A DNA stretch of 64,000 nt from Prado023 sp963788325 (GTDB lineage Bacteria; Actinomycetota; Actinomycetes; S36-B12; CAIYMF01). Both the position numbers and the translations under genes were made by a program. The notes under the pieces were generated by a model, which saw only the letters and a list, made by a program, of their open reading frames with translations, searched no databases and was not told the DNA's origin. Below, piece by piece: positions 35,860 through 45,900 of this stretch (the first letter of the stretch is position 1; each line of letters starts with the position of its first letter). The stretch lies in NCBI GenBank assembly GCA_963788325.1, contig CAWBGJ010000003.1, forward strand, positions 1-64,000, in the 5' to 3' direction.

Positions 35860-37464
35860 ATGGAACTCCACGGGGGACGGGGGACCGTCGCAATCGGCCT
35901 CGCCGAGGCCTCGCCGGCGGTGGTGCAGCTCGCCGCGGCGGTCGAGGCGTTGGTGGTCGAGGGCGTTCCCCCGGTTGGCCTGGATGCGGGGGATCGGCCG
36001 GTCGCGGATGTGGCCGCCCTGCTTGAGCTGCTGCCCCGGGTCGAGGCGGTCCTGGGCATGCGCATGGCGCGCGCGGAGGCTGGCGGCTGCTTACCCTTCC
36101 TGACCGCTGGCGGGATGGCCTCTCATCGCTGGTGGTCCCGGTCACGGGCTCGGGGACTGTCCCGGGCGGGGCACCTGGCCAACCGCCACCCTGAGATCGC
36201 GGCCGCGTGGACCGCGGGGACGGTCACCGGTGAGCACGTCGATGCCGCGGCAGTCGGTGTGCACGGGCTGCCCGACGGCCGGTCTGACGCTGTGCTTGCA
36301 GCGCTGGATCCGTTGTGGGGGCGCACGACCCCGGCTGACGTTCGTCGGTTCTGCGCCCGAGCCCGGGCGATCGTCGATCCGCCGGCCGATCCCGACGAAA
36401 GTGCCGTCCGAGCGCACGCCCAGCGGTTCGTGTCGTTCGCGATCCTCGACGACACCGTGCACATCACCGGGCGCCTGCCCCGGATGGAGGGCGAGCTGCT
36501 GATGAACACCCTGCACGCGACGGCCGAGTCGCAGCGTGTGGCCGGCGACGGGGTCACGGCTACGCAGCGCCGAGCCGACGCGCTGATGGTCCTGGCGGCC
36601 GGTGGGGCCTCCTACGCTCCGATCGCAGTCACGATCACCGCCGAGGGCGAGGCGCTCACCAGTGGCGGCTACCTGTTGACCCCCGGCGAGACCCGCCACG
36701 CGCTGTGCGACCCGCAGTTGACCACTGTCCTGACTGCACCCTCATGGCCGCACCGCAGCGCATGTGGCCCGCCCGCCGGAGGCCTCGCAGCCACAGGTGC
36801 CCCGCCGCCCAGTGCGCCGGGCATACGGGGTTCTCGTGTACCGGCGCCAGGGAGTCCGCAGGCGGGGCGCCCGCCCGACGGTCCCGATCCCGGGGGTGGG
36901 GCCTGCGGGTCCGAACCTGGGGGTGCCCCTCCCCGGGGCCTGGGATGCGGCGACCCACCTCGTGGTCCTGACCCGCAACGCCTGGCAGCGGCGAGCGATT
37001 CCTGGGCGCTGGTGCTTGCCCGGGTGACCGCCGACACCATGGCCGCACCGCAACCCCTCGCGGTGGGGCGGACCCAGCGGATCGCCACGGCGGCTCAGCG
37101 TCGAGCCCTGGCCCTTCGCGATCGGGGTTGCATCATGCCCGGCTGCGAGGTCCCGGCTGAGCGCTGCCAGATCCACCACCTCACGCCCTGGACAGAGGGC
37201 GGGGCGACGGACCTGCCGAATCTGGCCAGCCTCTGCTGGGCCCACCACCGAGTGGTGGACCTCGGCCGCTGGGATCTTCTGCCCGCTGCCGACCACGCCT
37301 CACGCGGCGGTCAATCCGAGGGAGGTGAGCCTTCTGACGGACGTGAACCCGCTGACGGAGGCGCACCTGCCGTCGCGGGCGTGACCGCACCGCGCGGTAC
37401 CCCCGCCAACCACGGCGCACCCTTCACGATCAGGACCCGTCCCCGGCGTCGCTGGGGGCGATGA
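35860..37464 (+). CDS. DUF222 / 13E12-type HNH endonuclease, SOS-regulated
   Basis: A 534-residue protein of the 13E12/REP13E12 family. Residues about 10-290 form DUF222 (VEAVLGMRMARAEAGG, SRAGHLANRHPEIAAAWTAG). Residues about 290-375 are an unusual Gly/Pro/Arg-rich insert between LCDPQLTTVLTAP and LVLARVTADTMAAPQ. The HNH nuclease motif lies at about 400-480: RDRGCIMPGCEVPAERCQIHHL, then WTEGGATDLPNLASLCWAHHR, with two Cys, HH and the final HH as metal/catalytic residues. The tail is Gly/Ala/Pro-rich. ATG 35860 (MELHGG) is chosen because the LexA box lies immediately upstream; the longer frame from 35746 would put coding sequence across the promoter. Its role is unknown, but the family is DNA-damage induced in mycobacteria. 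Confidence 0.85.
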   Translation: MELHGGRGTVAIGLAEASPAVVQLAAAVEALVVEGVPPVGLDAGDRPVADVAALLELLPRVEAVLGMRMARAEAGGCLPFLTAGGMASHRWWSRSRARGLSRAGHLANRHPEIAAAWTAGTVTGEHVDAAAVGVHGLPDGRSDAVLAALDPLWGRTTPADVRRFCARARAIVDPPADPDESAVRAHAQRFVSFAILDDTVHITGRLPRMEGELLMNTLHATAESQRVAGDGVTATQRRADALMVLAAGGASYAPIAVTITAEGEALTSGGYLLTPGETRHALCDPQLTTVLTAPSWPHRSACGPPAGGLAATGAPPPSAPGIRGSRVPAPGSPQAGRPPDGPDPGGGACGSEPGGAPPRGLGCGDPPRGPDPQRLAAASDSWALVLARVTADTMAAPQPLAVGRTQRIATAAQRRALALRDRGCIMPGCEVPAERCQIHHLTPWTEGGATDLPNLASLCWAHHRVVDLGRWDLLPAADHASRGGQSEGGEPSDGREPADGGAPAVAGVTAPRGTPANHGAPFTIRTRPRRRWGR

Positions 37465-37469
37465 CCGTG

Positions 37470-38258
37470 TCAGCGTCGCCAGAGGTAGGGGGTCGTGGTC
37501 GAGACCTTGACCAGTCCGGAGCGTTCGAGGATCGGTCGCGAGAAGTCGGTCGAGTCACTGTGGATCAGCGTCCTGCCCACTGCGAGGGCAGCACGGGCCC
37601 GAGCGGCGGTCAGCGCGCGATAGATGCCCCGGCCGCGCCAGTCCGGCAGAACCGCGCCTCCCCAGATGCCCGCGAAGTCGCAGTCCGCCACCGGCTCGAG
37701 CCGGCCGGCGCCCACCATCTGTCCGGCCACCTCGGCGACCCAGAGCTGCATCCCGTCGCCCAGCGACAGGCGGTACAGCAGCGAGTCGGCCATCTGCTCG
37801 GAGACCGGGTCACCGAACGCGAGGTCCGCCATCGCGCTCATGGCCCGGACCTCGTCGTCGTGAGTGACCACGCGCAGCCGAACGCCCGCAGGCAGGGGCA
37901 GGTCGACATCGAGCAGGCGCGCCTCGCCGATCATGATCGACTCGGTCCCCTGCGCGACGAAGCCGGCGGCCAGCAGGGCCCCGTGCAGGCCCGGGGCCAG
38001 GTCGTGGCCACGGGTCTTCCACTCCACCCGGGCAATCTCCGGGTCTGCCCGGAAGTGGTCCAGGGCCAGGTCAACCCACTCGGCGACCTGCTCGGCCCCC
38101 GCACCGGCCAGGTCGCGGTAGGTCACGAAGCCGCGTCCGCCCAGGAAGGTCGCCAGTCGCAGCGAGCCCAGCTGCGTGACCCGCAGCGCGCTCGGCGTCT
38201 CAGCATCAGTGCGCAGTTGGTCGTCGTATGCGCACAGGTACCTCTGGGCATCGGTCAT
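37470..38258 (-). CDS. GNAT-family N-acetyltransferase
   Basis: A 262-residue acetyltransferase. The GNAT core is in the C-terminal half: LWVAEVAGQMVGAGRLEPV, GGAVLPDWRGRGIYRALTAARARAALAVG (motif A, the acetyl-CoA loop RGRGIY) and DSTDFSRPILERSGLVKV. The N-terminal half (about 120 residues) is a degenerate second GNAT lobe, as in several actinobacterial proteins. ATG 38258 is chosen over 38294 with CATCAT seven nt before it. It lies 63 nt downstream of the giant gene pair on the same strand but has its own leaderless promoter. Confidence 0.85.
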   Translation of the reverse strand: MTDAQRYLCAYDDQLRTDAETPSALRVTQLGSLRLATFLGGRGFVTYRDLAGAGAEQVAEWVDLALDHFRADPEIARVEWKTRGHDLAPGLHGALLAAGFVAQGTESIMIGEARLLDVDLPLPAGVRLRVVTHDDEVRAMSAMADLAFGDPVSEQMADSLLYRLSLGDGMQLWVAEVAGQMVGAGRLEPVADCDFAGIWGGAVLPDWRGRGIYRALTAARARAALAVGRTLIHSDSTDFSRPILERSGLVKVSTTTPYLWRR

Positions 38259-38265
38259 GGAGCAC

Positions 38266-38271
38266 ATGATG
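38266..38271 (-). promoter_or_regulatory. -10 box of GNAT gene, leaderless
   Basis: CATCAT on the minus strand, seven nt before ATG 38258. Confidence 0.4.
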
Positions 38272-38321
38272 TGGCAGTCGCACAGCACCAGCACAGGTCA
38301 GACCACCAGCACCACCACCGG

Positions 38322-41300
38322 TCAGAGCGGCAGCACGTCGGCATACACCAGCCGCGTGGAGGTGCCTTGCGGGCCGTCGGCGGGCAGTGTCTCCCATTCC
38401 TCGAGCACGACCCGCCACGTCTCATCGTCCCCCGGCCTGCGCGGGGGCAGGTCCTCGGGCAGGTCCAGGCTCCCCGACCAGGTCACGACCGTCCCCTCGA
38501 ATCCGAGAATGGGCAGGTCCACCGCCGCCACGGTGCGCCAGCCGAGATCGGACGGTACCTCTGGCACGCGGGTCTCCAGCCGCGCCCGCATCCGTCGCGA
38601 CGCGGCGAACATCTGCGCGAAGTTCGCACCGTGCACGGCGTGGACCAGTCCACCGGGCACCCCGACCGGGCCGGTGACCTTCACGCGCGTGGTCTGCGCA
38701 TCGGGTCGGGACAGCGAGGCCGTCCGCTCCAGCGGCAGCGGCACGAAGTCGCAGCGCACCACCGGAGACAGGTGCAGCCCGGGCAACGAGCTGGGCTGGT
38801 AGCGAGCCACGGCCAGCCGCACGAACGGGGCGAACGCCGTCCCCGGGTCCAGTGCCACGTCGACGAACCACTGGCCTCGCTCCAGGGAGTACTCCGGGCG
38901 GTAGCCGAGCGCCCAGACCGCGGGCTGGCCGGGCACGTCGGTCAGGGTCCGCGACACCGGCGGGCCGACTGGCCGACCACCCTCGGCCCGGTCGTCGAGG
39001 CCCACGAGGTGCGCGATGTCGACCAGCGGGAGGACCGAGCGGTTCGCCGGGCCCTGCTGCAGGAACACCGGATCGCCACCCCACTGGCTGACGTGGTCCT
39101 CGGCCAGCGCGTTGCCCGCAGCCAGGACCACCGCCAACAGCTCGCCGTCCCCGGAGGAGTACCACGGCCGCTCGAGGTAGATGCGCAGCCCGGCCCGGCG
39201 CTCCCGACGCAGCGCGAACGGCTGCTCGGGCTCGGTGTGCTCGTACCACCGGAACAGCGGCAGCACATCGGCGATGACGGGCTTGGCGGGGCGGGCCGTG
39301 CTGGGCACGTCCAGCGTGCGGCTGGGCCCGAGCATGGACACGTCGTCCACGCTGGGCAGCACCCGTGGGTCGAAGTACTCGCGATAGCGCGTGGTGGCCC
39401 GCATCCGGTAGTCGATGCTGCGGTGGCGGGTGTCACCGAGCTGGTGCACGCACTTGTGCAGGTGCATGACGCTGCCGTCGGGCAGCGGCAGGTCGTTGTC
39501 GACGCCGCCGAGCACGACCAGGTCCTCCTCGTACCGGACGATCGTGTCCGCGGCCGCCGCCACCACGTCGCGTCGCGTCGGCGCCGGCTTGGTCGGGTCA
39601 TCGACCCACTCACTCCACGCAGCCTCCACATCGAGGCGCTCCGTGCTCGGGCCATGCAGGTCGACGCCGCCGAACAGGGTCACCGCCGTGTCTCCGGCCG
39701 TGCGGATCGGCACCAGCACGGTCGGGCGCGGCACCTCCACCGGCCGGGGCACCGCGTGCACCAAGCGGACCTCGGTCGCCGGCGTCAGCCACCACAGCCA
39801 TCCGTCGGCAGCAGCCTCGGCCAGCAGGTCGTTGGTGCGCAGTGCCGCGGGCAGCGAGCGCCAGAGCCCGATCAGGTCCAGGGAAGCGCGATCCAGTGCT
39901 GAGGACAGCCGCATCCGCAGCTGCTCGCCGGGTGGCACCGCGAAATGCACAGCGTCGCCGTCCACCCGGGCCGCCAGCTCCGGGCCGCCTTCGAGCACGA
40001 ACCGCAGGGGCGCCAGTGCCGGCCACGTGCCCGAGTAGCGCAGGGTGACCCCTTCGATGGCCAGCAGGCCGGTCAGGTGATGGCCGGTGCCGGCGTCGGG
40101 GAAGACCAGGGACAGGCCCGTGGCCAGGGGGTCGGGCAGGTAGGGCAGCACGAGGTCGTCCACGTCGTGCACCACGTACTGGCCCGGCGTGAGCGGCTCC
40201 CCGCGCGGCAGGTCTGCGGGGGTGGCCGCGGCGGGCACCTCCGCGGTGGGGGAGGCGTGGAACTCGATCCCGGGCTGCGGCAGCCGCGCGCCGGGCGTGA
40301 CCGGGTCGGCCACAGTCGGGTCCAGGAACGTCCCGGACTCGCGCAGGGCCACGGCCAGGGCGGCCGACACCGCAGCAGGGTCGCCGCTGCCCATCGCCGC
40401 GTCGAACATCCCGTGCAGCTCCGCGTCGAACTGGCTGGTCTTCGGCGGGGCCACGTGGCGCTGCGAATCCGCGCGCCAGGCCAGCGGCAGCTCGGGATGC
40501 TCAGCCACCGCCTGCGTGCTGAACTCGTCCGGCGCGACGATCGTCAACGTCAGGCCGTCCTCGGCGGGGCCCTGCACGCCGGAGCGGACCACCAGGGTCG
40601 TCAGGGACTCAGCCTCGGTGTAGGCATGACGCGGCACCAGAGCCGGTTCGATCACCGGGTCCCAGCGCAGGAACGGGCGGGGGGTGGTGATCAGGTCCGC
40701 GGCAGCGCTCAGCAGCGCAGCAGCGGCACTGGCCGAGATCCGCCCGCCGGCCCGCACGGAGCTCACCAGTGCGTCGGCGTACGCGGTGTCAGGCGTCTGG
40801 GCGTCGGTGCGCTCCAGCAGCCGCGGGAGGGTCGCAGCGCTCTCGCCGAACAGGGCCTCGATCTGCCCCCGCCGGTTCACCGCGACCAGCCGGGCGCGCT
40901 CCCCGCGTTGGACCATCCGCTGTCGCACCAGCAGGTCCACGAGCTCCACGCCGGTGGGCCGGAACTCGCTCAGGTCCAGACCGGCAGCGCCGTGGCCCTC
41001 CTGTGGCCCGGGTTGGACCACGGGTCGCAGGATCCGGATCTGGTCGCGCACCGCGCCCAGCCCCACGGTCGCCTCCGGCTGGTCGGCCCCCGTCGTGGCG
41101 TCCAGGGGCAGTGCGGCCAGTCGAGCCGCGGCGATCCGCTGGGCCACAGCGTGCAGTCGCGGGTCGAGGTCCTCCCGGGCGTCAGAGTCGATCCGGCCAG
41201 TCGCGGGGCCGGGACCGGACCGCTGCACCGCTGGGCCGACCACCTGGTGCGGGGCGCTGTTGCCAGCCAGGTCCACGGCCCACGCGCGCAGGGCGTAGCT

Positions 41301-42950
41301 GCGCCCATAGCGCAGACGGGGCAAGGTACCCGGCTCCACCCGCGAGGTGGTGGATACCGGGTTCACCGGATCCGGGTCAGGTTCGGGGGCGTCCTTGAGC
41401 ACCTCCTGGCCGTCCTCGTGGACGATGAGCTTCCCCGGCCGCGGGGCGGCCAACGACCAGCCGTCCCAGCCGGCCAGCACCTCATGGGCGTGGTAGGGCG
41501 CACCGGGCACACCGCCGTCCGGCCCGTCCGAGCGGGTGAGGGCAGCCCCCTGCAGGAAGCCCACGTCTGGGGTCTCGTCCAGCACCTGACCGGCCCCGTC
41601 AACCTCCACGTCGATCAACCGCCGATGCAGGGAGTGCCACGCGCCCGACACGTCGTCCCAGACCTCGAGGCGAACCCCGCGGGCGACATCCTCGAGGTGC
41701 AGGTCCCCTGCCGTCCCGGCCAGCAGCGCTGTATCGCGGGCGGGTGCCCCGGTCAGGCGCTTCTTGAGGTCGGCGGCGCGATCCACCCGTGCCACCGCCA
41801 GGCCTGTGGCACGCAGCGTCGGCGGTGCGGAGTTGGCGGGGTCCCCGTTGGTCTCGGTGGCCATCAGTCGGGGCAGGGTCCGCATGTAGGCCTCGAGCTT
41901 GAGCCCGGAGGCGTCCGGGTCAAGGTCCAGCACCCGGAAGCGTTCCTCGTCACCGAGGCGCAGCAGCGGCCCGAGGTAGTCCCCGCTCGCGGAGGTCGCC
42001 GAGAACGTGACACCAGCCACCGCGCAGGCCGTCCACGGCTGCTCGACCACGGGGTTCTCCAGCCGGGGAAGGCGGAGCAGGGCCTGGACCGCGACGACGC
42101 CGTCCAGTGCGCCGAGGTCGTCGATGCGCAGGTCGATCACGAGCCCAAGCCTGCGCATGAGCGGCGACAGGTCGCCGAGCATGGCAGCCCGGGCATGGAA
42201 GTCCGGATCGGGCTTGGCCAGGGGGACCCCGGTGGCCCCTGGCGTGGGTCGGTCCTGGTGTGGGGTCGCATCCTCGGGGCGCTGGTAGTAGCGCCGCGCC
42301 CGGTGCACGTCGGCGGCCAGCAGGCTCAACGGGTCCAGGCCGGCTCCGGTCAGGTTGCCCGCTGTGCCCAGGCCCTGGCCGACCAGCCCGCCTCCGGAGA
42401 GCGCGTCCAGGCGTTCGGTGGCGCGGGCGTCCAGGTCCGGGGCCATCCGCAGCAGCGTCTCCACACCGAGCCGGCGCTGGAACTCGCCGTAGCCGATGGC
42501 CTTGAGCAGCGGTGCGGTCAGGGCGTTGCCCCGGACGCTGGGGGGCGTGACCGGGGAGGAGAACATGGCGGCGGCGTGCACCAGGGCCGCGTGCTGCTGC
42601 ATCCGGTGCGCGGGGAACGTCCGCCACGGCGCAGCGGTGAGGTCCGGGGTCGCCCAGGGTCGGACCGCGAGGTCAGCCGGGAACACCGCGGGCCAGAGCC
42701 CGGGCTCGGTGACCCCCAGCTCAGCGGTCACCGGGATGCGTACCAGGCCCCCGCCGGCGGTACGCCCGAGCAGGCGGATCCGCGCATCGGCCAACTCGGC
42801 GGTCCAGGCGCTGACGGTGGGGAAGTCCCCGACGACTCCCGAGGGGCCGTCCGGGGTCAGCCGGTGCGTGACGAACAGCGACAGGTGCACGTCGCGCGCG
42901 GGGTCGGCGCTGTGCGGCAGTGCGGTGACGAGGAAGGACTCGGTGGCCAT
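38322..42950 (-). CDS. Giant protein of unknown function, 1542 residues, second of a two-gene unit
   Basis: I do not recognise a named family. The 1542-residue protein has no signal peptide and no transmembrane segment. It starts with a compact module (LPHSADPARDVHLSLFVTHRL..., then VFPADLAVRPWATPDL and WRTFPAHRMQQHAALVHAAAMF) and continues as beta-rich segments. Around residue 545 is a fibronectin/Ig-like strand set (LRYGRSYALRAWAVDLAGN). Another conserved-looking block near residues 1180-1290 reads SVMHLHKCVHQLGDTRHRSIDYRMRATTRYREYF, and later YLERPWYSSGDGELLAVVLA and MFAASRRMRARLETRVPEV. The start is ATG 42950, three nt after the TGA of the 1266-residue gene. There are no obvious nucleotide-binding, protease or nuclease motifs. 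A structural or scaffold role is possible, but this is a guess. Confidence 0.8.
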   Translation of the reverse strand: MATESFLVTALPHSADPARDVHLSLFVTHRLTPDGPSGVVGDFPTVSAWTAELADARIRLLGRTAGGGLVRIPVTAELGVTEPGLWPAVFPADLAVRPWATPDLTAAPWRTFPAHRMQQHAALVHAAAMFSSPVTPPSVRGNALTAPLLKAIGYGEFQRRLGVETLLRMAPDLDARATERLDALSGGGLVGQGLGTAGNLTGAGLDPLSLLAADVHRARRYYQRPEDATPHQDRPTPGATGVPLAKPDPDFHARAAMLGDLSPLMRRLGLVIDLRIDDLGALDGVVAVQALLRLPRLENPVVEQPWTACAVAGVTFSATSASGDYLGPLLRLGDEERFRVLDLDPDASGLKLEAYMRTLPRLMATETNGDPANSAPPTLRATGLAVARVDRAADLKKRLTGAPARDTALLAGTAGDLHLEDVARGVRLEVWDDVSGAWHSLHRRLIDVEVDGAGQVLDETPDVGFLQGAALTRSDGPDGGVPGAPYHAHEVLAGWDGWSLAAPRPGKLIVHEDGQEVLKDAPEPDPDPVNPVSTTSRVEPGTLPRLRYGRSYALRAWAVDLAGNSAPHQVVGPAVQRSGPGPATGRIDSDAREDLDPRLHAVAQRIAAARLAALPLDATTGADQPEATVGLGAVRDQIRILRPVVQPGPQEGHGAAGLDLSEFRPTGVELVDLLVRQRMVQRGERARLVAVNRRGQIEALFGESAATLPRLLERTDAQTPDTAYADALVSSVRAGGRISASAAAALLSAAADLITTPRPFLRWDPVIEPALVPRHAYTEAESLTTLVVRSGVQGPAEDGLTLTIVAPDEFSTQAVAEHPELPLAWRADSQRHVAPPKTSQFDAELHGMFDAAMGSGDPAAVSAALAVALRESGTFLDPTVADPVTPGARLPQPGIEFHASPTAEVPAAATPADLPRGEPLTPGQYVVHDVDDLVLPYLPDPLATGLSLVFPDAGTGHHLTGLLAIEGVTLRYSGTWPALAPLRFVLEGGPELAARVDGDAVHFAVPPGEQLRMRLSSALDRASLDLIGLWRSLPAALRTNDLLAEAAADGWLWWLTPATEVRLVHAVPRPVEVPRPTVLVPIRTAGDTAVTLFGGVDLHGPSTERLDVEAAWSEWVDDPTKPAPTRRDVVAAAADTIVRYEEDLVVLGGVDNDLPLPDGSVMHLHKCVHQLGDTRHRSIDYRMRATTRYREYFDPRVLPSVDDVSMLGPSRTLDVPSTARPAKPVIADVLPLFRWYEHTEPEQPFALRRERRAGLRIYLERPWYSSGDGELLAVVLAAGNALAEDHVSQWGGDPVFLQQGPANRSVLPLVDIAHLVGLDDRAEGGRPVGPPVSRTLTDVPGQPAVWALGYRPEYSLERGQWFVDVALDPGTAFAPFVRLAVARYQPSSLPGLHLSPVVRCDFVPLPLERTASLSRPDAQTTRVKVTGPVGVPGGLVHAVHGANFAQMFAASRRMRARLETRVPEVPSDLGWRTVAAVDLPILGFEGTVVTWSGSLDLPEDLPPRRPGDDETWRVVLEEWETLPADGPQGTSTRLVYADVLPL

Positions 42951-42953
42951 CGT

Positions 42954-45900
42954 TCACGCTCCTGCGAATGCGGCGCAGTAGTCGGCCCAGGCGTCGGGCA
43001 CCCCCACCAGGGGAGTGCCGTCCTCCGGGACGCCCAGCACTGCGGCGAAGGTGGGGTCCCCGTTGGAGCCGGCGAGTCGGCGCTCGCAGCTGACCTCGAC
43101 GGAGAACGAGAAGAACAGCACCTCGACCTCGATGCTGATGCTGGCCCGGCCGACCATCTTGCCGGTTGCGAACTCGTAGGTCAGTGACAGCTCGAGGGTG
43201 ATCGAGGCCGAGATCAGGCCCAGCACGTCCATCTCGCCGCGGATCCGGAAGTACCCGGTCAGCGACCCCTCCTCGCCCTCGAGGCGCAGGTACAGCCCGA
43301 CCATGATCGACACCGATCCGGAGGCCACCCCGAGGTTGATCGACAGGCTGGCACCGGCCTCCAGCGACATCTCGAGCACGACCAGGCCCTTGGGCGACAG
43401 GCGCAGGCCGACGAATCCGCCGCCGCCGATGCACATGACGGTCATCCGGAACGGCTTCTCCCGGGTGCAGAAGTTGAACCCGACCGTCACGGCATCGCCC
43501 AGGAACGGCACCCGCACGTCCGCGCCGAGGCTGATGTTCTCGAGGCTGAACACCCCGACCGCCACGTTGGGCAGGGCCAGGTCGAAGCCGGCGGTGACCC
43601 CGTCGGTGCTCACATCCACGTACGGCGGGTCGGAGAAGCCGTCGAAGGGTACGAGCTCCTTGAGCGTCTCGATGAAGCTCAGGACCCCCTCCCATCGCAT
43701 CCCGGTGAAGACCACGTCCACCTCGGGCTTGCGCCCGCTCGAGGCGCGGAAGGCCAGCCGGTCGAAACCCATTGTCAGCAGCGAGGCACCCGGGAACAGG
43801 TTGAGCCCGAAGTCCGCGAGCTCGGCCAGGACGTCGACGCCCACCCCGTCGCTGCCCGAGGCGCGCGCCTCGACCGAGAGCAGGAATCCGTCGGGCTTGA
43901 CGAAGAAGAGAGCGTCGTCGGCGGTTGTCGCCGAGCTGGGGAAGTTCGTCAGGGTCGGGCGCCACTGGAATCGCGCCCGCACGGAGCCGTTGGCCGGGTC
44001 CAGGCCGTTGACGAAGTCCGCGATGGCCTCGAGCGTGTGTGCGACCTCGGCGGCGTCGAGCACAGGTGCCAACGCCCCGACGAGTCGTTCCAACTCGGCC
44101 TTGACCGCCGGGGGCAGCGGCACGGTGCGCACCGTCGTGGCCAGGTCCGTCACGAAGCCCGCCAGGGTGTCCAGAAGTCCGGACACCGCGGCGGTGACGG
44201 CCGGCAGGTCGCTGGGATCGCCCAGGGACATCAGGTCGTCCAGGGCGTCGTGCAGGTCGTTCACGCGGGCGGCGAAGGTGCCCTGCACGGCCGCGATCTG
44301 TGACTGGGCCGCCGCGGCCTGGTCCTTGAGGGCGGTGGTCGGCGCCGTCGTCGCATCGTCGGCAAGGCGCGTGACGGCACGCTGGAGGGCACCGGTGAGG
44401 TCGTCGAGGTCGGCGAGCAGGGCCGCGACCCGGTCGAGCTGCTCGGTCACGAACGAGGGCGCCTTGTCCAGGCCGGCGAGGGCGAGGATGTCGGTCAGCT
44501 CGAACAGCCCGAACAGCTTGGGCAGGGCGCCGGCGAGGAAGGCCTGCGGGTCGAACGCCTGCGCCGGGCTGGGTGGATTGACCACCGAGTCGATGTCGCC
44601 GACGACTCCGATGGCGCGGGACAGCCCACGCACCGGGAGGTCGGGCTGGACGAACCCGCCGGCCTTGTCCGTGCCGCCGCCGAACGAGATCTGGGTCATC
44701 GTCTTGAGCGCGAGCAGCACCTGCGCCGAGGAGTTGTTGCCCGTGAAGCCACCGGCCAGGTAGGCGTCCGCGTAGGACACGGTGACCGGGTCGCTGCTGG
44801 GGGCCAGATGCCGCATCGCCGGTATGACGAGGTCGGACTCCGCCAGGTGCGGGACCGAGCTCTGGTCGCCCGGTGATCCGGGGTCGCCGGTGAACCGCAG
44901 GGTCACGGTCTCGAACGCCGTGTCCCCCGGTAGCGTGCTCGGGGCCATGGCCACCGACTGCCCGTCGGCGGGGATCGGGCGCTCCGGGTCGGTGGTGTAC
45001 GCGGTCACGATGTCGGTCTTCTGGGTGGCATTGCCCAGGTGCGCGGCCACTGCCAGCAGCGGGGCTCGCAGGATCACCCGGCGGCCGTCGTGGTCCAGGC
45101 AGTCGAGGACGAACCGGTACTTGGCCCCGGCAACGATCGGCCAGAAGAGGTCGTCGCCGTAGGCGCCCACGGTGCCGGCCACGTTGGGCGGGGAGGCCAG
45201 GGGCAGCTTGAAGTCCAGGTTGGGCGTCACCAGCGGTCGGATCCGGACCTGCAGGAACGGCATCGTGCGGTCGTCGAACCCGCGGACCGGCTCGGCGATG
45301 GTGATGAACTTGCGCTGGTAGAGCCTGGCCTGCGGCCCGAGCTGGTCCTTGATCTTGCGCTCGGTGATGGTGATGAGGCTGGCCCGGTGCCCGAACGGGA
45401 AGAGGTAGTAGGGCTCCACGACGCGGACGTACTGGTCGCGGCCGCTGGTGGCCTCGTGGTCCCAGGCCTCGATGCTGGGCAACTGCGCCTGCGCGTAGGG
45501 CTTGATCTCCCACCGGCCGTGCAGCTCGAGCCAGGCGCCCAGGGCGCTGAGGTAGAGCCGGTCGGCGTCCACGGGCTGTGGCGGGGCGACCCGCGGGTCC
45601 GCGCTCTGGCGCACCAGCACCTCGCGGTTCTCGCCGGTCAGCGAGGTCAGGAATCCGATCGTGCCCGGGGCGGGCTGGTCCAGGTCGCGGGTCCACACCG
45701 CGCGCACCGCCTTCTGCGGGTCGCGGGTCTCGTCGACGTGGACGGTCCCGTCCGGGGCCACTCGGCGCACACCCAGCCGGCTGTGCCACAGCTCGATCCG
45801 CTCGGGGTCGCGCGGCCGGCTGGGATCTGCCGGGACGCCCACCGGCGTGGTCGCGTGGGCGAACCCGCCCAGCGAACTCGGGGAGAGCAGGAGCCGGAAC

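Noticed and set aside
36705..37027. Frameshift inside the HNH gene
   Set aside because: The main frame is continuous from DUF222 to HNH and no other frame gives recognisable family sequence in this stretch.
39945..43187. Open plus-strand frame of 1080 codons opposite the giant genes
   Set aside because: It is antisense to two well-formed genes, its translation is rich in Gln/Gly/Arg with no domain pattern, and high GC makes long antisense frames common.
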